Assembly (NCBI GenBank): GCA_900472675.1
Contig: UCJA01000020.1
Span: 525 to 64,252 of the forward strand
Source of the DNA: Hyphomicrobiales bacterium
GTDB lineage: Bacteria; Pseudomonadota; Alphaproteobacteria; Rhizobiales; Rhizobiaceae
DNA: 63,728 bases
Direction of reading: 5' to 3'
Shown here: piece after piece, positions 23,458-32,067 of the stretch
Position numbering within the stretch: the stretch's first letter is position 1
Layout: every line of letters begins with the position of its first letter
Position numbers and translations under genes: made by a program
Notes under the pieces: generated by a model
What the model was told of the DNA's origin: nothing
The model's database searches: none
Seen by the model: only the letters and a program-made list of their open reading frames with translations

Positions 23458-25377
23458 CTACCGTGCAAAGGCCTGCATCCAAAGCTGCGTCGAGAGGATG
23501 CCGACAAAGGCTGCGTTGTCGCGGAAGCCGGAAACCGGCTGGGCGCGGCATTTGGCCAGCAGGCGCGAAACGGCGACGGGGTTGAACAATCCCGCCTTGG
23601 TCACGGCGGCCGTTCCCATGGTGTCCGCGAGGTAGTCAGGGTCTGTCCCGCTTCCGACGAAGGAGCGCGAATCCGGTGCGCGGTAGGGCTGTTTGGGACG
23701 GTCGATGATGGTTGCGGGCAAGAGGTTGCGGGCGACCTGCCGCAGCACATGCTTTTCCTCTAGTCCCCTTAGTTTCATCTCCGGCGGCAGGCGGTTGGCA
23801 AACTCCACCAGCCGGTGGTCGAGGAAGGGGAAGCGCCCTTCGACGCCGTGCGCCATCGCCATCCGGTCGCCCTGGCTGGACAGGATGTAGCCCGGCAGCA
23901 GGAAGCGGGTTTCCAGATACTGCGCCTGGTTGAGCGGGTGCCAGCGGCTGAACTCGTCCGGCAGGCGGGAGGCGAGCTCGTCGGCGGCATCATAGCCGGC
24001 AAGCTCTGCCCGCAGATGGTCGGAGTAGAAGATCTTCGTGGCCGCGGTGGAGCGGAAGCGCGGACGGTGCGAGAACAGCGGATCGTCGGCGTGGTCACTG
24101 CCCGTTCCGAAGAAGGCAGCGAGGTATTCCGGCGACTGCTGCTTCAGGCCCGGCAGATAGGGGTAGAGCTTGCGAAACAGGTTTGGGCGCATCCTGGAGC
24201 CCGGCTGGCGAGCGCAAAAGCGACGGACGCGGGCCTCGCGGAAGATGTCGTAGCCGGCAAATATTTCGTCGGCGCCTTCGCCGGTCAGCACGACCTTCAT
24301 GCCGGAGCGCCGCACCAGACGGGCGAGCGCATAGAGCGGCGCCGGCGCGGTGCGCAGGACCGGTCGTTCGGCTGCGCGGATGACATCGGGAAAGTCGGCG
24401 GCGATATCGCCCGGACCGCAGGCGACGGCGTGGTGGCGGGTCCGAAGTGCTTCCGCAACGATCTGCTGGAAGCTGCTTTCGTCGTGCTCGGCATCGTCGA
24501 AGGTCACCGAAAACGTATTCAACCCGTTCGGTGCCATGGGGGCGGCGAGCGCGGTGATCAGCGAGGAGTCCAACCCGCCGGACAGATAGGCGCCGACCGG
24601 CACATCGGCGCGCATGCGCAGCCGGGTGGCGTCGGTCAGGAGCGCCAGCAGTTCTTCTTCCACTTCCGCGGCGTTACGGACTGAATGGTCGCCGGCGTCG
24701 GGATAGTCGAGGCTCCACCAGGAGCGCAGGGTCACCTGGCCGTTTTCGACCGTCAACATCTGGCCGGGTTCGAGCTCCGAAATGCCCTTGAAGGCGGTGC
24801 GGGGAGCGATCGGCGCCCAGAGCGTGAAGATCTGGTCGAGGGCGTAAGGGTCGATTTCGGCCTCGATTCCGGGCACCTGCAGCAGCGCCTTTACCTCGGA
24901 GGCGAAATAGAGCGTGCCGCCGTGTTCTGAATAAAAGAGAGGCCGCACGCCCATGCGGTCGCGCGCCAGCAACAGCCGCCGGTCGCGGGCGTCCCAGATG
25001 GCGAAGGCGAAATCGCCGTTGAGGCGGGAAAGGCAGTCATCGCCGAAGGTGCCGTAAAGCTGCAGCAGGACTTCCGTATCGGAGCCTGTCCGGAACACTA
25101 CTCCACGGGCTTCGAGATCGCGGCGCAGTTCCACGTAGTTGAAGATCTCGCCGTTGAAGACGATGGTGAAGCGGCCACTCGGCTCGGTCATCGGTTGCTG
25201 TCCATCGGCAAGCCCGACGATCGACAGACGCACATGGGCGAGGCCGGCGCCCGGGGTCAGTAGCTGGCCATCACCGTCCGGTCCGCGGTGGGAAATGGCA
25301 GCGCCCATGGCGGACAGCAGCGTTTCTGCTGCTCTGCCTTCTGATCCGTCACCTACAAAACCAGCAAAACCGCACAT
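23458..25377 (-). CDS. asnB: Asparagine synthase (glutamine-hydrolysing)
   Basis: A 639-residue enzyme. Cys2 of MCGFAGF is the N-terminal glutaminase nucleophile, with SHRGPDGDG and FNGEIFNYVELR following. The ATP-pyrophosphatase signature SGGLDSSLITALAA lies near residue 265, and GEGADEIFAGYDIF near 367. It makes asparagine from aspartate, glutamine and ATP. In rhizobia such AsnB paralogues sometimes serve osmoprotectant dipeptide synthesis (AsnO type), so a non-housekeeping role is possible. No operon partner. Confidence 0.9.
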   Translation of the reverse strand: MCGFAGFVGDGSEGRAAETLLSAMGAAISHRGPDGDGQLLTPGAGLAHVRLSIVGLADGQQPMTEPSGRFTIVFNGEIFNYVELRRDLEARGVVFRTGSDTEVLLQLYGTFGDDCLSRLNGDFAFAIWDARDRRLLLARDRMGVRPLFYSEHGGTLYFASEVKALLQVPGIEAEIDPYALDQIFTLWAPIAPRTAFKGISELEPGQMLTVENGQVTLRSWWSLDYPDAGDHSVRNAAEVEEELLALLTDATRLRMRADVPVGAYLSGGLDSSLITALAAPMAPNGLNTFSVTFDDAEHDESSFQQIVAEALRTRHHAVACGPGDIAADFPDVIRAAERPVLRTAPAPLYALARLVRRSGMKVVLTGEGADEIFAGYDIFREARVRRFCARQPGSRMRPNLFRKLYPYLPGLKQQSPEYLAAFFGTGSDHADDPLFSHRPRFRSTAATKIFYSDHLRAELAGYDAADELASRLPDEFSRWHPLNQAQYLETRFLLPGYILSSQGDRMAMAHGVEGRFPFLDHRLVEFANRLPPEMKLRGLEEKHVLRQVARNLLPATIIDRPKQPYRAPDSRSFVGSGTDPDYLADTMGTAAVTKAGLFNPVAVSRLLAKCRAQPVSGFRDNAAFVGILSTQLWMQAFAR

Positions 25378-25471
25378 GGGCTTCCATCACCGCCAGAACC
25401 AGTCCCCGTTCTAGCGGCAAAGGTTTCACAGCCTGTTACGACAGAGGGGAAAGAACAGCAGTGCGGGCTGG

Positions 25472-26845
25472 TCAGACGGGTTTCATCGACTGGATCACCG
25501 TCGGCCAGAGCTCCGAGACGGTTGGATGGATCGGCATCGCCCAGCGCAGCGTGTCATAGGTCGCACCGGCGTTCATCATGTCCAGCACGCCGTGGATGGA
25601 CTCGTCGCCGCCGGTGCCAAGAATGGAAGCACCGAGGATCTCCTTGGTGTCGGCATCCGCGACGATCTTCATGAAGCCCTGTGTCTCGCCCTTTTCGACG
25701 GCCCGTCCGACCCGGGTCATCGGCCGTTGGCCGACCAGCACCTTGCGGCCGCTCTTGCGGGCCTGGGTTTCAGTCATGCCGACACGGCCGAGCGGCGGGT
25801 CGATGTAGAGCGCATAGCCGAGCAGCCGATCCGACACCTTGCGGGTCTCGCCGTCGAAGAGATTGGCGGCGACGATCTCGAAGTCGTTGTAGGCGGTGTG
25901 GGTGAAGGCGCCCTTGCCGTTGCAGTCGCCGAGCGCCCAGATGCCGTTGACGCTGGTGGAGAGGTCGTCGCCGACCTTGATATAGCCGCGCTCGTCCATT
26001 TCCACGCCGACCGTGTCCAGCCCGAGATCCTGTGTGTTCGGCGTGCGGCCGACCGCCAGCAGCACGTCCGAACCGATCACTTCCGGCTCGCCTTCCGTGC
26101 AGTCGATCCCGACGGCAACGCCATCGGCATGCGGAGCAAAGCGGATGCATTCGGCGCCGGTGCGCACATGGATGCCTTCGGCCTCAAGGATCTCGCGCAC
26201 CGCCTGCGACACGTCCTCGTCCTCGCGGGAGACGAGCCGCGGACCCTTTTCGACGACCGTCACCTCGGCGCCGAAGCGGCGATACATCTGCGCAAACTCC
26301 AGGCCGATATAGCTGCCGCCGATCACGACCAGATGCTTCGGTACCCGGTCGAGCACGACGATGTCGCTGTTGGTCATGAAGGGCACGTCGTGGACGCCCG
26401 GAAAATCCGGGATGGTGGCGCGGGCGCCGACGTTCAAAAAGATCTGCGGGGCGGTCAGAAGCTCGTCGCCGACGCGCACCGTGGTCGGGCTCTCGAGCCT
26501 CGCATGGCCGCGGATCAGCGTGCAGTTGGGCATGCCTTGCAGCCAGTCTTCATTGCTGTGGCGGCTGTCTAAAGTCACCTGATGGGCGCGGCGCATGACC
26601 GCCGGCATGTCGATCCCGACCTCACCCTGCAGCACGACGCCGTAGTCTGCGGCCCGGCGGGCGAGGTGCGCCGCATAGGCGCTGGCGACCAGGGTCTTGG
26701 TGGGCTTGCAACCGGTGTTGACGCAGGTGCCGCCGACATGTTTGCGCTCGATGATGGCGACCGTCTTACCGGCGTCGTTGAAGCGGCCGGCAAGGGGAGG
26801 GCCTGCCTGGCCCGTCCCGATGATGATGGCGTCGTAGGATTTCAT
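25472..26845 (-). CDS. FAD-dependent pyridine nucleotide-disulfide oxidoreductase (mercuric-reductase-like)
   Basis: A 457-residue flavoprotein. The FAD motif IIIGTGQAG starts at residue 7, the redox-active disulfide is Cys41-Cys46 (GGTCVNTGCKPTKT), the NAD(P)-binding motif VIGGSYIGLEFA lies near 170, and HPTVSEL supplies the C-terminal His-Glu pair. It resembles mercuric reductase or RclA-type enzymes but has no N-terminal metal domain and no C-terminal Cys pair, so true mercury reduction is unlikely. The start overlaps the stop of the DUF4126 gene by 4 bases (ATGA), showing coupling. Confidence 0.88.
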   Translation of the reverse strand: MKSYDAIIIGTGQAGPPLAGRFNDAGKTVAIIERKHVGGTCVNTGCKPTKTLVASAYAAHLARRAADYGVVLQGEVGIDMPAVMRRAHQVTLDSRHSNEDWLQGMPNCTLIRGHARLESPTTVRVGDELLTAPQIFLNVGARATIPDFPGVHDVPFMTNSDIVVLDRVPKHLVVIGGSYIGLEFAQMYRRFGAEVTVVEKGPRLVSREDEDVSQAVREILEAEGIHVRTGAECIRFAPHADGVAVGIDCTEGEPEVIGSDVLLAVGRTPNTQDLGLDTVGVEMDERGYIKVGDDLSTSVNGIWALGDCNGKGAFTHTAYNDFEIVAANLFDGETRKVSDRLLGYALYIDPPLGRVGMTETQARKSGRKVLVGQRPMTRVGRAVEKGETQGFMKIVADADTKEILGASILGTGGDESIHGVLDMMNAGATYDTLRWAMPIHPTVSELWPTVIQSMKPV

Positions 26846-27318
26846 CGGCCGGGCACTCCGGGCAAAAGCATGACGAGGATGATGGCGGCGACCACGGCGA
26901 TGGCGTCCTCGATATAGGCGGCCGGCGCATCGGCGCCGAGTTTGGCGGCGAGCTTGGCTCTCAGGGTGGCGCCGCCGAGAGTGCCGATCACCGCACCCAT
27001 GACGCCGGAAACGAGGCCGGCCAGCCAGTAGCCGTAAGGCATGCCGATCGCAGCGCCGCTCAGGGCGCCGGTCACCAGGCGCGCGGCAAACTGCTGCGGT
27101 ACCTTGCGGCTGGGCGTCGCCGGCAGCTGGTCGGTGACGAACTCCACGACGGCGAGCAGGGTGAAGATGGCTACTGCCCAGCCGCTGCCCATGAAGGCAA
27201 GCCAGGTGCCCGACAGCTTCAGCCAACCCAGCTGGGCGGCCCAGGCCACTACGGCCGGTGCCGTCATGGCCCGGAGGCCGGCAACCACGCCCATGAAAAG
27301 CGCAATCAGGTACGTCAT
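26842..27318 (-). CDS. DUF4126-family membrane protein
   Basis: A 158-residue, strongly hydrophobic protein with about five membrane helices and Gly-rich segments (GALSGAAIGMPYG, GVMGAVIGTLGGATLRAK), matching the DUF4126 family. ATG 27318 follows AAAGGGAAC. It is translationally coupled to the downstream flavoprotein reductase, which suggests a joint redox or transport role, but none is known. Confidence 0.7.
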   Translation of the reverse strand: MTYLIALFMGVVAGLRAMTAPAVVAWAAQLGWLKLSGTWLAFMGSGWAVAIFTLLAVVEFVTDQLPATPSRKVPQQFAARLVTGALSGAAIGMPYGYWLAGLVSGVMGAVIGTLGGATLRAKLAAKLGADAPAAYIEDAIAVVAAIILVMLLPGVPGR

Positions 27319-27485
27319 CGAGTTCCCTTTCTGTTGCCACTGGATCGGCCCGACCGTGTCGGAGCGATTGTGAGGTTGCAGCATGCTTCAACTACAGGGG
27401 CGTGACAATGCCGCGCAGCGGGCGGGAAGCCGTTGATGCTGCGGGCAGGGGTAAGGTGGGCCCCACCAGACCTAAGTCCCTGTCC

Positions 27486-27510
27486 GGAACCTGTTTTCGG
27501 TCGGTCCGTT
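27486..27510 (+). promoter_or_regulatory. EcfG-type promoter, GGAAC-N16-CGTT
   Basis: GGAAC 27486-27490, CGTT 27507-27510, 29 bases before the start of the DUF1236 gene. Full consensus match. Confidence 0.7.
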
Positions 27511-27539
27511 ATCAGGCCACAGACACACAGGAGAAGACC

Positions 27540-27938
27540 ATGAAGAAGCTCGTTATCTTGTCCGCCGCCCTCGGGCTCGCCGCCGCCACCAGTGCCTTCG
27601 CACAGGACGGCAATGGCGCTGCAACCGGCATGCTCGGCGGTGCCGCAACCGGCGCGATCGTCGGTGGCCCGATCGGTGCCGGCGTTGGTGCCGTTGTCGG
27701 TGCTGTTGCCGGCGGTGCGATCGACCCGCCGCCGCGCGAAGTCGTCACCTACGTCCAGGAACAGCCGATGCAGCAGTCGGTGGTGGTCGAAGACCAGATC
27801 GTCGTTGGCCGTGCCGTTCCGGAAACCGTCGTTCTGACGCCGGTGCCGCAGAATTCGCACTACTCCTATGGTTATGTTAACCAGCAGCGTGTCATCGTCG
27901 AGCCGCAGTCACGCAAGGTGGTCCAGGTTATCCAGTAA
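27540..27938 (+). CDS. Exported glycine-zipper protein with DUF1236 C terminus
   Basis: A 132-residue protein with a signal peptide (MKKLVILSAALGLAAATSAFA, cut near residue 21). A glycine-zipper region follows (GAIVGGPIGAGVGAVVGAVAGG, about 37-60), then YGYVNQQRVIVEPQSRKVV, the DUF1236 signature. Such proteins sit in the periplasm or outer membrane and are common in rhizobia; function unknown. Good ribosome binding site, full EcfG promoter upstream, strong terminator downstream, so it is a single-gene unit. Confidence 0.82.
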   Translation: MKKLVILSAALGLAAATSAFAQDGNGAATGMLGGAATGAIVGGPIGAGVGAVVGAVAGGAIDPPPREVVTYVQEQPMQQSVVVEDQIVVGRAVPETVVLTPVPQNSHYSYGYVNQQRVIVEPQSRKVVQVIQ

Positions 27939-27978
27939 GACCTGATCCATCCCGAACTACGCCCCTCCAAGGCAAGCG

Positions 27979-28014
27979 GAAAGCCCCTCCAGTGTGAGGG
28001 GTTTTCTGTTTTTT
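27979..28014 (+). terminator. Intrinsic terminator
   Basis: An 11-bp stem (27979-27989 with 27996-28006, one G-T pair), 6-base loop, then TGTTTTTT. Confidence 0.85.
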
Positions 28015-28084
28015 GGCGTGTCTTTCCCAGGCCACTCGCCGATCGGTGTGCTGCATCTGCCTTCTTTCCTACGCCGAAAAACTC

Positions 28085-28109
28085 GGAACAAAGACAGGAG
28101 CGAGCGGTT
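28085..28109 (+). promoter_or_regulatory. EcfG-like promoter, GGAAC-N16-GGTT
   Basis: GGAAC 28085-28089, GGTT 28106-28109, 45 bases before the small gene at 28155. Confidence 0.45.
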
Positions 28110-28154
28110 GGATCGCTGAAGCCCCACGGGGTTAAATCAGTATCGAGGAGGCAG

Positions 28155-28382
28155 ATGATGGATGACGGGACCGGTTTCCCACGGGACAGGAACCCTAAGG
28201 ATCTCCCAGAGGAGGAGCGCAGTCCGTCGCGCGCGTCCTCGAGCAAAAGCCGTGACACTGACATACAGTTCGTCCGCGGTTTTGGTGATCCGGAGCCGGT
28301 CGACAATCTTCCCCTGGATGCGGACGAGGGCGATCGCGACCGGTTCAGCTACGTTCGTGCCGCGGCCGGAAAGCCGCAGTAA
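28155..28382 (+). CDS. Small acidic, disordered protein, unknown
   Basis: A 75-residue hydrophilic protein rich in Asp, Arg and Ser, with no membrane segment. It has a textbook ribosome binding site (GAGGAGGC). No family recognised. Its EcfG-like upstream site groups it with the other small proteins of this region. Confidence 0.55.
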   Translation: MMDDGTGFPRDRNPKDLPEEERSPSRASSSKSRDTDIQFVRGFGDPEPVDNLPLDADEGDRDRFSYVRAAAGKPQ

Positions 28383-28699
28383 CGGGTCGGGCTTTTCCTA
28401 GCGCTAGCGTCGCCACCAAGACACGTTGCAGAGGAAATTCGGCTACGCCCAGAGCGCGCAAAAGCTGGCTGCAAACCTGTTCCACCGTGAGACAGATTAT
28501 CTGTCCCAAGCCGCAATCCGGAAACCCCGCGGGCCTTGCCTGACGGGGCCAAACGGCGTTTTGGCAATCAAGTCTTGGCTCAAGGATTAAAAAAAGCTAG
28601 AGAGTTCCTGCTATTGGAGAGCTAGGGGCGATCGACGGATGCCGTTCATGAGCGGGTGGTTTAGCGCCTGCGGATCATTTCGTGGGCCAAGCGTACACG
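28383..28699. other. Gene-free stretch before the HWE kinase
   Basis: About 315 bases with no credible gene. I see no EcfG-like element and no clear sigma-70 promoter; the kinase promoter must lie here. Confidence 0.4.
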
Positions 28700-30403
28700 A
28701 TGAGTAAGCTTGCGCGTCTGTTTCCGACCGCACCGATCGGGGCCTATCTGATGGCGCTGGCCATCGGCATCGCTCTGCCCTTGCTGGTCTTCGTCGGCTT
28801 CCTGATGATGCAGTTCGAAGAGCACGAGCGCGAGATTCTTGCGGCCGACACGGCGGAAGATGCGCAGATGATCGCCCGCGCGGTCGACCGCGAACTGCAG
28901 GACATGGCAACGACGCTGCGCCTGCTGGTGACCTCGCCGGAGCTTGCGGCCGGTGATATCCGGTCCTTCCACAATCGCACACAAAACAGCCTGAAATCCG
29001 ATTCGGTTTATGTCCTGCTTGCCGATGCGGATGGGCAGCTGCGGATGAATACCCGGGTGCCGTTCGACACGCCGCTTGGCAAGACCTCCAACATGGCCGC
29101 CCTCGAAGCCGTGCTGAAGAATCGGGTGACGGAAGTCTCGGACGTCTTTCACGGCGCCACCAGCAACCAGTGGGTCTTCAACGTCGCTGCGCCGCTGGAC
29201 CGGGAGTCGTCCTCCGCTGGCGCCGCGATGATCATCACCCAGAATGCCGAAGGCCTGAAGTCGCTGATCTCGACGGACGGACTGCCGGAGGCATGGTCGG
29301 CCGCAGTGGTGGATGGGTCGGGCCATGTAGTCACCTCCGTCGGTGCCCGCGCGCTGCCACCCGGGGCTGCCTTTCCCGCCGATACGCTGCGGCTCATGAA
29401 TGGTTTCAAGGGCACGATCGAGGATGTCAGCGGCAAGTCCCGCCAGATGTACGGCTATGCGCAGATCACCGGCTGGGCGTGGAAGGCGGTGGTCTGGGGA
29501 CCGATCGCATCGGCGCAAGCCAATATCATCACCACCTGGCGTCAGCTCGTCTTCGGCAGCATCGTCTTTTTGGCCATCAGCGCGCTGTCCGCCTGGCTGG
29601 TGGCACGACAGCTGCGTATTCCGATCCGGCAGATCGCCGAGATGGCGGAGCGGATCGGATCGGGCGAAATCGTCTCACCGGTGCAGACCAAGATCACCGA
29701 GGCAAACCAGATTGCCATCGCGCTCTCCAATGCCTCCTTTGACCGCAGCCAGGCCGAGGACCGGATCCACCTCATCCTGCACGAGCTGGTCCACCGCACC
29801 AAGAACATCCTGACGCTGGTGCAGGCCATGATGCGCCAGCTCGCCCGCAAGGACACGAGCATGGAGGAGTTCCAGAAGGCGATCAGCACCCGTCTGCAGG
29901 GGCTCGGCAAGTCGATCGAGGCGCTGGCCCGGGAGCAGTGGGCAGGCGTATCGATCCGTCGGCTTGTGGAAATCCAGATGAGCACTTTCGGGGAGGCGGC
30001 CGAGCGGGTCGAGCTACAGGGTGATGATTTCGTGCTCAAGGCCGAGGCGGTGCAGAACCTAGGGCTGGTGCTGCACGAGCTGGCGACCAATTCGGTCAAG
30101 TACGGTGCCTTGTCGGCGCAGCGCGGCACCGTGCGGGTTGCCTGGCGGATCCTGGACGACCGGGGCGAGGACGGGCCGGTCCTTCGGCTGACCTGGCAGG
30201 AGCGGGGCGGCCCCACGGTGCGGGAACCCTCGCAGACCGGTTTTGGCACCACGATCATCAAGCGACATGCGGCTGCCTCGTTTGCCGGAGAGGTGGAAGT
30301 CAACTTCCTGCCGCAGGGATTGCAGTGGACGCTGACGGCGCCGTGGTCCGCCTTCGAGCGCAACGAAGCCGTCGAGACGCCGGCCGATCTTTACGGCATG
30401 TAG
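28700..30403 (+). CDS. HWE-family sensor histidine kinase with extracytoplasmic sensor
   Basis: A 567-residue kinase (ATG 28700; GTG 28682 is possible). TM1 is near the N terminus (LMALAIGIALPLLVFVGFL), a periplasmic cache-like region follows, and TM2 (FGSIVFLAISALSAWLVA) leads into HAMP. The phosphoacceptor box is ILHELVHRTKNILTLVQAM and the N-box HELATNSVKYGAL, with WQERGGPTV, the Trp-x-Glu that names the family. Alphaproteobacterial HWE/HisKA2 kinases often feed PhyR in the general stress response, so this orphan kinase in a stress-rich region is a candidate upstream sensor. No response regulator is adjacent. Confidence 0.88.
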   Translation: MSKLARLFPTAPIGAYLMALAIGIALPLLVFVGFLMMQFEEHEREILAADTAEDAQMIARAVDRELQDMATTLRLLVTSPELAAGDIRSFHNRTQNSLKSDSVYVLLADADGQLRMNTRVPFDTPLGKTSNMAALEAVLKNRVTEVSDVFHGATSNQWVFNVAAPLDRESSSAGAAMIITQNAEGLKSLISTDGLPEAWSAAVVDGSGHVVTSVGARALPPGAAFPADTLRLMNGFKGTIEDVSGKSRQMYGYAQITGWAWKAVVWGPIASAQANIITTWRQLVFGSIVFLAISALSAWLVARQLRIPIRQIAEMAERIGSGEIVSPVQTKITEANQIAIALSNASFDRSQAEDRIHLILHELVHRTKNILTLVQAMMRQLARKDTSMEEFQKAISTRLQGLGKSIEALAREQWAGVSIRRLVEIQMSTFGEAAERVELQGDDFVLKAEAVQNLGLVLHELATNSVKYGALSAQRGTVRVAWRILDDRGEDGPVLRLTWQERGGPTVREPSQTGFGTTIIKRHAAASFAGEVEVNFLPQGLQWTLTAPWSAFERNEAVETPADLYGM

Positions 30404-30460
30404 CAGACGCCACCAATGGTCCTGAAGCGTCATTCGGAGGCGTCGCGGCAAGCCGTCTGA

Positions 30461-31105
30461 TCAGCCGTGTGAGGGGGAGACGTCTGCATTTGCGCCTCTC
30501 CAATATTCACCCAGCGCCTCCCGCAGTTCGCTGGAAAAGGACGGCAGCACGCTGCTCGCGATCGCACAACTGGGATCAATGGCTTCGAAAGATTGCCATA
30601 GCCCTCGTGCCATTGCGTGGCATCGCACGAGCAGTTGAACGCCTCGCCCGGTCGGAAGCTGCAAAGCCGCCTCGACGCGTTCACCGGTTTGCATGAGTCT
30701 CCGGGTCAACCGTTCGTTGAAAGCCTGCCGGACCGGGTCGGACATGCGTGTCTTGAGTTCGGGGAGGACCCCGTCGAGGAGCATGAGCACCGGTCTGGTC
30801 TCGACCATAGCGGCAAAGCTGATGGGAAAGGCGTTGTTCACGCTTCCCCTTTCGGAAGCGCTCGCCATGGATGCCTCCAGTTCGCCAAGGGCGGCGTCCC
30901 AGCCATCGAGAACGAGTGCGCCGAAAAGCTCCTCCAGGCTCTCAAAGTAAAGATAGACTGTCCCCTTCGCGAGCCCAGCCTGCTTTGCGATGAGGGCTGC
31001 CGTCGGCAGTGACCGAGCGGCTTCGAAAAGGTGCCCGGCCGCGTCCAGGATCGCCTTCCGCCGTGCATCCTTCGCCGTCTCGCCATAGGCTCGTGTGGCG
31101 ATCAC
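30461..31105 (-). CDS. TetR-family regulator
   Basis: A 214-residue protein with helix-turn-helix PTAALIAKQAGLAKGTVYLYF (about residues 34-54). It starts with GTG 31105, which overlaps the stop of the upstream SDR gene by 4 bases (GTGA), so regulator and enzyme are translated from one mRNA. It probably binds the two tandem palindromes upstream of the SDR gene. Confidence 0.83.
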   Translation of the reverse strand: MIATRAYGETAKDARRKAILDAAGHLFEAARSLPTAALIAKQAGLAKGTVYLYFESLEELFGALVLDGWDAALGELEASMASASERGSVNNAFPISFAAMVETRPVLMLLDGVLPELKTRMSDPVRQAFNERLTRRLMQTGERVEAALQLPTGRGVQLLVRCHAMARGLWQSFEAIDPSCAIASSVLPSFSSELREALGEYWRGANADVSPSHG

Positions 31106-31884
31106 TTCTGGCCGCCTCCCGAGATGCGAAAGACCTGCCTTGCGAGAGCGTGGCGAGAGATCAACCGCGTCGCCAATGCCCCGAATGCGTTTATACGACC
31201 TGCCACGACGCTGGACCGTCCGGCAAACAGAGCATCCAGACCGATTTTCGCAACGTCGTCGCTCTTGAGCGCTCCTCGCCGCAGGGAGGGCGAGGCCTTG
31301 AAACCCGATGCTGCGCTGAACCCCGTCTCCATATATCCCGGAGACAGCACCGTCACGCCGACCTGAGGCGCGAGTTCGACATTCAACGCCACACCCAATG
31401 ACAGGACGTAGGCCTTGCTCGCGCCGTAGGCGGCGAGGAGCGGGTCGGGCATGTAGCCTGCGACGCTCGCCACCAGCAGGATATGGCCACGGCCGCGTCT
31501 CCGCATATCCCGTCCGATGAAGTGGGTCAGCTCGGTCAATGACACGATGTTCAACTGCAACATCATGCGCAGCCGCTCCGGATCATGGTCCAGAAACGGC
31601 TCGCTTAATCCAAAACCCGCGTTGTTCACCAGCAGATCGGGTTCTATGCCTTCCGCAGCGAGGCGCTCTGCCAACACTTTTGCACTGCCCGCAATCGAGA
31701 GGTCTGTCGGCAGCAGAGTTGCGGTGACCCCATGGTTCCGTCGTATTTCGTCAGCCAACGACTCCATCGGCTCAACCGATCTTGCAACAAGCACGACATC
31801 GTACCCGCGCCCGGCAAGCTGCCGCGCGAGATCGGCTCCCAAGCCTCCGGACGCGCCGGTGATAAGCGCTGACTTGTTGATCAT
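31102..31884 (-). CDS. SDR-family oxidoreductase
   Basis: The product is 260 residues from ATG 31884, after GGAGAGAAG. ALITGASGGLGADLA binds the cofactor, NNAG is near residue 85, and YGASKAYVLSLG gives the catalytic Tyr and Lys. It resembles the DltE/YqjQ-like short-chain dehydrogenases acting on lipids or aldehydes; substrate unknown. It heads a two-gene operon with the TetR regulator. Confidence 0.85.
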   Translation of the reverse strand: MINKSALITGASGGLGADLARQLAGRGYDVVLVARSVEPMESLADEIRRNHGVTATLLPTDLSIAGSAKVLAERLAAEGIEPDLLVNNAGFGLSEPFLDHDPERLRMMLQLNIVSLTELTHFIGRDMRRRGRGHILLVASVAGYMPDPLLAAYGASKAYVLSLGVALNVELAPQVGVTVLSPGYMETGFSAASGFKASPSLRRGALKSDDVAKIGLDALFAGRSSVVAGRINAFGALATRLISRHALARQVFRISGGGQK

Positions 31885-31916
31885 ACTTCTCTCCGTTGCC
31901 AATCGGTCAATTCTTC

Positions 31917-31949
31917 TGACCGCTGGTCAGTAAAGATGACCAGTGGTCA
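31917..31949. promoter_or_regulatory. Two tandem operator palindromes, 20 bp apart
   Basis: TGACCGCTGGTCA (31917-31929) and TGACCAGTGGTCA (31937-31949) have identical perfect 5-bp arms and centres exactly 20 bases apart, two helical turns. They lie 33-65 bases upstream of the SDR start and are the obvious binding sites for the co-encoded TetR protein. Confidence 0.75.
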
Positions 31950-32034
31950 CTTTACAAGGGGAGATACGACGGTTAGGGGCAGCCGCTGACTTTGCTGCCA
32001 TATCGATCAGCGAAAACGTCCGTTGCAGATGCCG

Positions 32035-32059
32035 GGAACGAAGGCGTCTTTGCTCCGTT
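32035..32059 (+). promoter_or_regulatory. EcfG-type promoter of topoisomerase IB, GGAAC-N16-CGTT
   Basis: GGAAC 32035-32039, CGTT 32056-32059, only 8 bases before ATG 32068. Full consensus. A start site 6-9 bases downstream would leave no leader. Confidence 0.7.
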
Positions 32060-32067
32060 TGAGCGAC

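Noticed and set aside
26846..27391. N-terminal extension of the flavoprotein reductase to 639 residues
   Set aside because: It reads the DUF4126 gene in the wrong frame; the FAD motif starts properly at ATG 26845, which overlaps the DUF4126 stop.
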